Shown here: piece after piece, positions 7,114-12,923 of the stretch
How positions within the stretch are numbered: position 1 is the first letter of the stretch
Layout: each line of letters opens with the position of its first letter
Notes under the pieces: generated by a model
What the model was told of the DNA's origin: nothing
Seen by the model: the letters and a program-made list of their open reading frames with translations, nothing else
Database searches by the model: none
Position numbers and translations under genes: made by a program
From: CAZNTZ01 sp964576135
GTDB taxonomy: Bacteria; Pseudomonadota; Alphaproteobacteria; Rs-D84
DNA length: 14,722 nt
Assembly: GCA_964576135.1 (NCBI GenBank)
Contig: CAZNTZ010000017.1
Location: 1 to 14,722, forward strand
Direction of reading: 5' to 3'

Positions 7114-9444
7114 TTATTTTATTGGTGGAAAACAATCTCCACCGGATGCAGGGCAACAATTAAATCCTTGGTCACCCATGTCTGTATAAGTTTCACCTGC
7201 ACAACAACCATTGGAATCAGGTGTTTTTCCATCATCACAAGTCAGAGTAGAAACAGTTGTCACAGGTGCGGCTTCTTTTTGAAATGGATTTTTTACATTA
7301 CCATTATCATCGTATTTCAAATTCAACACTTGTTCATTGTATTCTTTGGTTCCTTGTGTCAATGCTGCACCAGTTTTTGAATCCTTATATGTTCCACCGC
7401 CGGCGGCAATATATGCTTGTTGTTGAGCCCCTGTTTTTGATTGATATAGTGATGCTTGGCACATCATAACTGCGGTACGATAATCAGTAATACCTTTCTT
7501 TTGTAATTCTTCTGGGGATACGGCAACTTCACCAGTTTTTTCATTACAAATACCGGCCATATTGAAGGAACGAACTTGACCAATCCAAGATTCGTCAGTA
7601 CCACCGCCAGATTGTGTTGTAGAATTCTCTTTGTATTTTGCATATGCTTGACTTGGCGCAGAAATCGCACATTTCATATTACTTGATGATGGATCACCAC
7701 ATGTAACAACCAAATCTGTTGGTGAATAAACAGTGATTCTTGTTCCTGCTGCAATTGAAAAAGGTGGAACTGTATTATCAAGCATATCCACAGCTAATTT
7801 TTGTGCAACCTTGTTCCATGCTGTTATAATTTCATTCTTTGCAAGTTCACTTGATCGCATATTTCCGGATTGTGTAACTGTGTTATTATCTAAATCAATT
7901 TGATTTACAAACTTATCCGAAATAGGGGCAATCATATTCACAGCAGCCGGAACGATTGCAGTAATCATTGGCATCAAGAATTGTTCCATGTAATCAGTGC
8001 TGCCGTAACCTGGAACACCGATACGTCCTTGGGAATCGCCACTGAAAGGTTCTGGACCGTTAAAGTTAAATTCAACACCATCTGGACGTATAAAACGATA
8101 CCAATTTATTTTCATTCGCCCAATTGATTTATATGGTCCTGGTAAATCGCCAGTTACATAACCTTGCATGGTTGTGCCTGCTGGAATAATTATCGTTCTT
8201 CCGTTATCGGAATACACATTTCTATCAACAGTGGCGAGCACGGGCAGGCTGCTCATATTCTTTGGATCTGCACGAATTTCATTCACAATTGTAGCAGGTA
8301 TAGGTTTATACTGACGCAAAACAAAAGTACGGTCATAAGGTACGCTTGAAACAGTAGAATCTGCTAATGAATTTGGGATTAAACTTCTCATATCTGGCGG
8401 TGCAGAAAATACATGTTTTGCTGTGCCACGTGCCGGTGATAATTCTTCGGACAATAATTGGTGAGCGCGGTTCACAGTTTTTTCTGTCGGTGGGTTTGAA
8501 AGCATTGGTATGCTTGCCCCAGCGTTTATAGTGTTAAACCCAATATGCTCTGCGTCTGAACCAATTTTCTTTGACGGATCTTTTTTATCTGTGATTATTC
8601 CAGTGTCTGGATTGTAATCACCAACAGCTGAGTCACAATTTTTGTCTGAAAAATTATGAAATTCATATCTGCCACCATTCGGTTTTATCCATCCCATTTG
8701 TGACCCAGAAAGATTATAACCCGGAAATGCAAATTCATAACAAGCCTCGTGGTTATCTGGGGTTTGTTTTTCTGATTTGGCTGATGGGGCAAGTGAAGGG
8801 GTATCAGCAAGTAATTCATTAACTTCTTCTGTTGTCATTGGTGCACTTGGTTGTACAGAAGTTTTATCAGTATCAGATTTTTCAGAATTTGTAATTGGTT
8901 GTGCCACAACTTCTGGTTTAACTTTTGATTTTGTTGATACAACCACAGGGATTCTTTCTAATTTTGAAAGTTTTGCAGAAGCCGCTGCTGCGTAATAAGT
9001 AATTTGTATTTCTGTTCCTGTTTTTGCAACATCAGAAATTGGCTTCCAATCAACAGTGATAATACAAGAAACTTTTTGGGATATCAGACCTATATTTGTG
9101 CAAGTTGAACGCAAATTCATACCTGGAATATTTTCTGAAAATTTAACAAGTGATACTTTGGTATCCGCACTTGCCGAGACGTTGATTTTTATAGTTTGTG
9201 CTTCGTTTACATCAGATTCTGTCCAATCCACTTGTGATGGATTTAAATCAAGTGTTACATCGGCTGTCGCGCGCGCCACTTCTTTGTTTTTTACTGCTTC
9301 CCCAGCTTTGTTTTTATTACCACCGATAAGCATTGCGAGTAATATTATTACAACCAAAAATGCAGCTATCAGAAATAACCACTGAATATGATGTGGTGTA
9401 TTTTTTTTTATATCTGAAAAAGTCTGACTTATCTTATTTGCCAT
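7114..9444 (-). CDS. virB10: VirB10/TrbI-family type IV secretion protein with a cysteine-rich C-terminal tail
   Basis: VirB10 spans both membranes and links inner-membrane energy to the outer-membrane channel. At 776 residues this one is much longer than the usual 380-450. Visible parts: a short cytosolic start, one membrane helix (about 20-42), a beta-rich Ig-like segment (about 60-170, Cys115 and Cys127), a low-complexity linker (175-230), and a second small segment (233-305, Cys235 and Cys270). The TrbI domain is at 375-580, with family signatures DRNVYSDNG, IIPAGTTMQGY, INWYRFIRPDG, then the antenna region (YMEQFLMPMITAIVPAAV, 485-502) that forms the outer-membrane pore, and AAGTRITVYSPTDLVV at the end of the domain. 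A tail of about 195 residues follows, closing with six cysteines (736, 747, 748, 763, 764, 771). A GGAAG site lies six bases before the ATG; virB9 ends 29 bases upstream. Its length recalls DotG/TraO proteins, but the TrbI core looks VirB10-like. Confidence 0.9.
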   Translation of the reverse strand: MANKISQTFSDIKKNTPHHIQWLFLIAAFLVVIILLAMLIGGNKNKAGEAVKNKEVARATADVTLDLNPSQVDWTESDVNEAQTIKINVSASADTKVSLVKFSENIPGMNLRSTCTNIGLISQKVSCIITVDWKPISDVAKTGTEIQITYYAAAASAKLSKLERIPVVVSTKSKVKPEVVAQPITNSEKSDTDKTSVQPSAPMTTEEVNELLADTPSLAPSAKSEKQTPDNHEACYEFAFPGYNLSGSQMGWIKPNGGRYEFHNFSDKNCDSAVGDYNPDTGIITDKKDPSKKIGSDAEHIGFNTINAGASIPMLSNPPTEKTVNRAHQLLSEELSPARGTAKHVFSAPPDMRSLIPNSLADSTVSSVPYDRTFVLRQYKPIPATIVNEIRADPKNMSSLPVLATVDRNVYSDNGRTIIIPAGTTMQGYVTGDLPGPYKSIGRMKINWYRFIRPDGVEFNFNGPEPFSGDSQGRIGVPGYGSTDYMEQFLMPMITAIVPAAVNMIAPISDKFVNQIDLDNNTVTQSGNMRSSELAKNEIITAWNKVAQKLAVDMLDNTVPPFSIAAGTRITVYSPTDLVVTCGDPSSSNMKCAISAPSQAYAKYKENSTTQSGGGTDESWIGQVRSFNMAGICNEKTGEVAVSPEELQKKGITDYRTAVMMCQASLYQSKTGAQQQAYIAAGGGTYKDSKTGAALTQGTKEYNEQVLNLKYDDNGNVKNPFQKEAAPVTTVSTLTCDDGKTPDSNGCCAGETYTDMGDQGFNCCPASGGDCFPPIK

Positions 9445-9473
9445 TAAAAACTTCCGCCTGCGAATTTAAATGT

Positions 9474-10955
9474 TTATTGAATTCTGACCACATGGCATGA
9501 TGTTCCAGAAAATTTCAGCATTTGATCGCACAGTTTTTGTGCAGAATCAATATCACTGAATGGGCCAACACGCAGACGATATAAACGTGCCGCACCACCA
9601 GATGAACCTAAATCTCCGACACCTGTTTCGTCTACGGCAAAGAATACCATGTCACGATAAGGAGTTAAAATTCCTTTACCATCTTCGCCAGAGAATTTCG
9701 CCAAAAGACCAGTCCAATAATCATTTAATGATTTAACTGATGTATCAGATTTAAGTTCAACAGCAACGCCAGTCTGATTGCTTGTGATAAGCGGAATGTT
9801 ACTTTGTGGTAAATAAGACCCGGCAGTATTACGTTCCGTTGGAACCATATTAAGTCCTGATGTTCCACCAGCAGTTCCAGAAACTTGAGTCGTTACAGGG
9901 CTTGTTCCGTTTCCGTAATAGTTTGCAACAGGGGCTGTTGCGACACCATTCGAAGCAGGTTGTCCGTAATATGCAACGTTATTAAGTGATTGGCTGGATG
10001 CCATACTTTGTGCAACATTTGCCTCTGCCAATGCCATAACTGATTTAGTATCTGCAATCATAAATGGCTTTTCACGTTTTTTGATACAAACAACACGTTG
10101 ACCACTGCGCAGAACCATATCACCAACTGATTCAACAATAAGCAAGCGACCATTTTCACCATCTGTTCTGAATCCAACCGGGGATTCACCACCTTCAATC
10201 AATATTGATACAACAGGGCGTTGTGTCATTGCGATAACTTTGTCACCAAAATCAATATATGTAAATATTCTGTCGCGCCATACGCGTTCTGGTGCGATTA
10301 CATAATCGTCCGGATTTGGAACAAAAATATCCAAATCAAATCTGAATTCAGATGGATCAATTTTCATTGATTTTATCCAACCGTAGTCTTCACCATCTGC
10401 ACCAACCACTGATGAGTCTGAGCTAGACGCTTTTTTAAATATAGAATTCATACCAGATGTTTGTGCATTACCACTGCTTGTGCTTGTGTTTGGCAAAGTG
10501 CTGCGCCCATCAAGTACAACATCAACCTGGGAATAAGTAATTTCCGAAGAATTTGCAGGTTCAGAACGTAAATAGAAAATATATTTGTTTCCAGATTTTC
10601 CGGTTACAATAAGGTTTGTATCTGAACCTTGATTATCAGGTGAAGGTGTTACGAACATTGAACGACCACCTTTTTGTGGATCGAATTGAAACAATCCATC
10701 ATTACCAACAACACCGTCATCAATTACTTCGCCGGTGGGCAAGTTTATCATTGTTACCATTCCGTTACGCAGTTTAACTGGTAAAACGCTGCCTGCAGTC
10801 CAAGTTAACTGAGCATATCCAGGTTTTACAGAACCTGTTGACATGTTTGCCTCTGGATTATCCCAAGCGTCTTGGACACCGTCAGTTGCATATAAATTGC
10901 CAGATGCAAAACACAAAGTCAAAGGCATGATTAAAAAAGTAATAAATTTCTTCAT
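9474..10955 (-). CDS. virB9: VirB9/TrbG/CagX-family type IV secretion protein fused to a C-terminal SPOR domain
   Basis: VirB9 forms the outer-membrane ring of the type IV core complex with VirB10. The 493-residue protein starts with a signal peptide (about 1-23; a Cys at 15 lacks a proper lipobox). The CagX/VirB9 region spans about 45-295: an N-terminal beta domain with FYLRS (127-131), then the C-terminal domain with YGWIKSMKIDPSEFRFDLDI, IFTYIDFGD, RPVVSILIEGGE and LVLRSGQRVVC-like MVLRSGQRVVCI (280-291). A low-complexity Ser/Gly/Asn/Thr linker (about 300-395) leads to a full SPOR domain (398-493) ending in YRLRVGPF and SCHVVRIQ. Usual VirB9 proteins are about 270-300 residues and lack SPOR. 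The ATG at 10955 is chosen over one at 11015 because the latter lies inside virB8 and the ribosome site AAAGGAAA (10962-10969) fits. It starts 22 bases after the virB8 stop. Confidence 0.9.
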   Translation of the reverse strand: MKKFITFLIMPLTLCFASGNLYATDGVQDAWDNPEANMSTGSVKPGYAQLTWTAGSVLPVKLRNGMVTMINLPTGEVIDDGVVGNDGLFQFDPQKGGRSMFVTPSPDNQGSDTNLIVTGKSGNKYIFYLRSEPANSSEITYSQVDVVLDGRSTLPNTSTSSGNAQTSGMNSIFKKASSSDSSVVGADGEDYGWIKSMKIDPSEFRFDLDIFVPNPDDYVIAPERVWRDRIFTYIDFGDKVIAMTQRPVVSILIEGGESPVGFRTDGENGRLLIVESVGDMVLRSGQRVVCIKKREKPFMIADTKSVMALAEANVAQSMASSQSLNNVAYYGQPASNGVATAPVANYYGNGTSPVTTQVSGTAGGTSGLNMVPTERNTAGSYLPQSNIPLITSNQTGVAVELKSDTSVKSLNDYWTGLLAKFSGEDGKGILTPYRDMVFFAVDETGVGDLGSSGGAARLYRLRVGPFSDIDSAQKLCDQMLKFSGTSCHVVRIQ

Positions 10956-10961
10956 AATATG

Positions 10962-10969
10962 TTTCCTTT
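10962..10969 (-). promoter_or_regulatory. Ribosome binding site that fixes the virB9 start
   Basis: AAAGGAAA on the minus strand lies six bases before the ATG at 10955, in the virB8-virB9 gap, and is followed at once by the signal peptide. Confidence 0.75.
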
Positions 10970-10977
10970 CCAAAACA

Positions 10978-11649
10978 TTAAATAAAGTCAAGTGGGTCCG
11001 ATCCACCTTGTTCAATCGTATATTCTACGATTTGCACCCCCAGCGGATTTGTAAGTCTGTCAGACCGTTTTATAGTATCTGCAAACTTTAATCCCAGGAC
11101 GATTGTATAATTTTTTGTAAATGCTTGTCCATCATTATTTGTACAGAAATAACTGAAAGATACGGCGTATCTGGAAATTCCAGATTTGTCATTACTGACA
11201 CTTCGTGGTTCTATCGGTTTTGTAAATTCGACAGGGCATCTGAATTCAAATGATGGTATATCATTCATCAAAGCAACCCACATTCCAGTTTGTGAAAACT
11301 TTGAATATACCTCTGGGCTGGACCAAGAATAAACCATTCCGTCAGAGTAAGCACCCCATTTACGCTGCATAGCAGTGGCATTTGGTATAATCTCATTACG
11401 CGCTTTGATGTATTCTTTGATAAAATTTTCTTTGTAAAGTTCTATATTACTTGATGATGGATAATACGTTTTGATTGATATTTCGACATTATCACGTGGA
11501 TTTGTTGTAAGAAAAAATACTTGGGTTTTTGAAAGCGGTGTAAGCCGAGATAATGTTAGTATCAAAACCACCACCACGAGCAACGCCGCAGCGAAAACAA
11601 AAGTCATAAGACGCGACATTAAAACCGGCGGTTCAAGCTGATTATTCAC
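10978..11649 (-). CDS. virB8: VirB8-family inner-membrane type IV secretion protein
   Basis: VirB8 is the bitopic inner-membrane scaffold that assembles the secretion channel. The 223-residue length fits the family (about 220-240). It has a short cytosolic start, one membrane helix (about 14-33) and a periplasmic NTF2-like domain: a helix-rich part (YKENFIKEYIKARNEI, 72-87), beta strands (ISRYAVSFSYFC, YTIVLGLKF) and the late family motif NPLGVQIVEYTIE (201-213). Two cysteines (138, 169) could pair. The start codon is GTG (11649-11647), chosen because AGGAAAGAG lies 5 bases upstream; an ATG at codon 11 is the alternative and would leave almost nothing before the membrane helix. It is the first gene of the operon virB8-virB9-virB10, the usual order of the core genes. 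Confidence 0.9.
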   Translation of the reverse strand: MNNQLEPPVLMSRLMTFVFAAALLVVVVLILTLSRLTPLSKTQVFFLTTNPRDNVEISIKTYYPSSSNIELYKENFIKEYIKARNEIIPNATAMQRKWGAYSDGMVYSWSSPEVYSKFSQTGMWVALMNDIPSFEFRCPVEFTKPIEPRSVSNDKSGISRYAVSFSYFCTNNDGQAFTKNYTIVLGLKFADTIKRSDRLTNPLGVQIVEYTIEQGGSDPLDFI

Positions 11650-11654
11650 TTTCT

Positions 11655-11663
11655 CTCTTTCCT
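11655..11663 (-). promoter_or_regulatory. Ribosome binding site supporting the GTG start of virB8
   Basis: AGGAAAGAG on the minus strand ends five bases before the GTG. The purine run continues to the start codon. Confidence 0.65.
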
Positions 11664-11671
11664 GTTTTTTG

Positions 11672-11701
11672 ATTCTAATAAATTTTTACATTACCGTGCA
11701 A
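11672..11701 (-). promoter_or_regulatory. Predicted promoter of the virB8-virB9-virB10 operon
   Basis: On the minus strand, TTGCAC (11701-11696) and TAGAAT (11677-11672) are 18 bases apart, giving a leader of about 15 bases. A second TATAAT at 11714-11709 has no good -35 and is less likely. The -10 is the same hexamer as that of the cysteine-rich protein gene. Confidence 0.55.
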
Positions 11702-11785
11702 GGGAAAAATTATAATCATCAAAGGGCAAATGACGGTTTCGCAGTAATTATTATGAATTATAGTTTGATAAATTCATATTTTTTC

Positions 11786-11814
11786 TTGACAACTCTGCGG
11801 TTTGACTTTATAGT
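11786..11814 (+). promoter_or_regulatory. Strong sigma-70-type promoter of the str operon
   Basis: TTGACA (11786-11791) and TATAGT (11809-11814) are exactly 17 bases apart, a near-consensus promoter as expected for ribosomal protein genes. The transcript should start near 11821. The stretch 11702-11785 between this and the divergent virB8 promoter shows nothing I can name. Confidence 0.85.
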
Positions 11815-11820
11815 GATGTG

Positions 11821-11964
11821 GCTTTCTGGAATTTCAGAAAGGACAAATAAGCACGGATTTCTGCCTAAAATCGCGGAATTATAATCCCTGGTAAAGCCAG
11901 AGGAAATAAGTCCCCAGGGTGAGGTCTACGCAAAAAAAATAAATTAAAACAAGGGGTTGTCATA
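11821..11964 (+). promoter_or_regulatory. Structured leader of the str operon mRNA
   Basis: The leader of about 144 bases holds a hairpin at its very 5' end (CTTTCTG 11822-11828 with CAGAAAG 11835-11841). It also holds two competing pairings: CTGG (11888-11891) with CCAG (11897-11900), or CCCTGG (11886-11891) with CCAGGG (11914-11919). These share one arm, so only one can form at a time. A ribosome site AAGGGG (11950-11955) serves rpsL. This could be an autoregulatory leader; no known riboswitch class is recognised. Confidence 0.45.
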
Positions 11965-12336
11965 ATGCCGACAATAAACCAGCTGATTCGGAAACCTCGC
12001 AAGAAAATTGCGAATCGGTCCAAAGCACCAGATATGAAATCAAATCCACAGAAACGTGGCGTTTGTACTCGTGTTTATACTACTACTCCGAAAAAGCCGA
12101 ACTCTGCGCAACGTAAAGTTGCTCGTGTTAAGTTGGCAAATGGCTCCGAAGTTACATCATATATTCCAGGTGAAGGTCACAACTTACAAGAACACAGCGT
12201 TGTTATGATACGCGGTGGTCGTGTAAAAGACTTGCCGGGTGTAAAATATCATATTATTCGTGGTGTTTTAGATACTCAAGGTGTGAACGCTAGAAAACAA
12301 GGTCGTTCATTGTATGGTGCAAAGACAAAGAAATAA
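11965..12336 (+). CDS. rpsL: 30S ribosomal protein S12
   Basis: S12 sits at the decoding centre of the small subunit and controls accuracy. At 123 residues it has the standard bacterial length. The conserved loops are intact: TTTPKKPNSA with Lys43, and RGGRVKDLPG with Lys88 and Asp89, the site usually methylthiolated by RimO. Lys at 43 and 88 is the wild-type state, so no classical streptomycin-resistance substitution is seen. It is preceded by AAGGGG about nine bases from the ATG. It heads rpsL-rpsG-fusA, the conserved str operon order, with tuf expected beyond the right edge. Confidence 0.98.
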   Translation: MPTINQLIRKPRKKIANRSKAPDMKSNPQKRGVCTRVYTTTPKKPNSAQRKVARVKLANGSEVTSYIPGEGHNLQEHSVVMIRGGRVKDLPGVKYHIIRGVLDTQGVNARKQGRSLYGAKTKK

Positions 12337-12340
12337 TAAA

Positions 12341-12376
12341 CAACATTAAATGATGTTGAGTAATCGCGAAAAGCGG
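12341..12376 (+). promoter_or_regulatory. Two hairpins between rpsL and rpsG, possible S7 feedback site
   Basis: CAACAT (12341-12346) pairs with ATGTTG (12353-12358). A smaller helix, CGC (12365-12367) with GCG (12373-12375), has a GAAAA loop. In E. coli, S7 binds the rpsL-rpsG spacer to repress translation. The position matches; the binding itself is inference. Confidence 0.4.
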
Positions 12377-12398
12377 TGAAGAAACAAAGGAAGAAAAT

Positions 12399-12872
12399 AT
12401 GTCAAGACGTAATCGTGCAACCAAGCGTGAGATTTTACCAGATTCTAAATATAATAATTTAGTTGTCGCAAAAACTATAAATATGGTTATGGAAGACGGT
12501 AAAAAAGAAGTTGCTGAATCAATTGTTTACGGCGCATTGGAAAGATTGAAAAAAATCACCAAAGACGGAAACGAATTGGTTATGTTCTTGGACGCTATTG
12601 ACAGTGTTAAACCAAATGTCGAAGTCAAAGGGCGTCGTGTTGGTGGTGCAACATACCAAGTTCCAGTCGAAGTTCGTAAAGATCGTCAACAAACATTGGC
12701 ACTGCGCTGGATTATCGGATTTTCCCGTAAACGTGGCGAACGCAGCATGGAAGAAAGATTGTTTGCAGAATTGCGTGATTCATTAGGCGGAAATTCGGCA
12801 TCGATAAAGAAAAAGATTGATACACATAAAATGGCTGATGCGAATAAAGCATTTGCTCATTTTAGATGGTAA
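12399..12872 (+). CDS. rpsG: 30S ribosomal protein S7
   Basis: S7 binds the 3' major domain of 16S rRNA, starts head assembly and lines the E-site exit. The 157 residues match the bacterial norm of 156-157. Family signatures are seen: MSRRNRA at the start, LVVAKTINMVMEDGKK, VKPNVEVKGRRVGGATYQVPVEV (the RNA-binding beta hairpin), and ALRWIIGFSRKRGERSM. The ATG follows an AAAGGAAG site (12386-12393). It lies 62 bases after rpsL and 51 before fusA, and all three appear to share one transcript. Confidence 0.98.
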   Translation: MSRRNRATKREILPDSKYNNLVVAKTINMVMEDGKKEVAESIVYGALERLKKITKDGNELVMFLDAIDSVKPNVEVKGRRVGGATYQVPVEVRKDRQQTLALRWIIGFSRKRGERSMEERLFAELRDSLGGNSASIKKKIDTHKMADANKAFAHFRW

Positions 12873-12923
12873 TAGTAAACAAAGTAACAAAAGTAATACA
12901 AAGACCAGGAATAGGATAAACAA

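Noticed and set aside
8777..9385. Plus-strand open frames opposite virB10
   Set aside because: They lie wholly inside virB10, which has a clear TrbI domain, and they show no family features or ribosome sites.
9474..11015. Longer virB9 starting at the ATG at 11015
   Set aside because: It would overlap virB8 and place 20 extra residues before a clean signal peptide; the start at 10955 has a good ribosome site.
11709..11714. TATAAT as an alternative virB8 -10 box
   Set aside because: No reasonable -35 box lies 16-18 bases upstream on the minus strand; the TTGCAC/TAGAAT pair fits better.
11816..11884. Possible 22-codon leader peptide (ATG at 11816, stop at 11882) in the str operon leader
   Set aside because: The ATG falls a few bases upstream of the predicted transcript start (about 11821) and has no ribosome site, so it would not be translated from this promoter.
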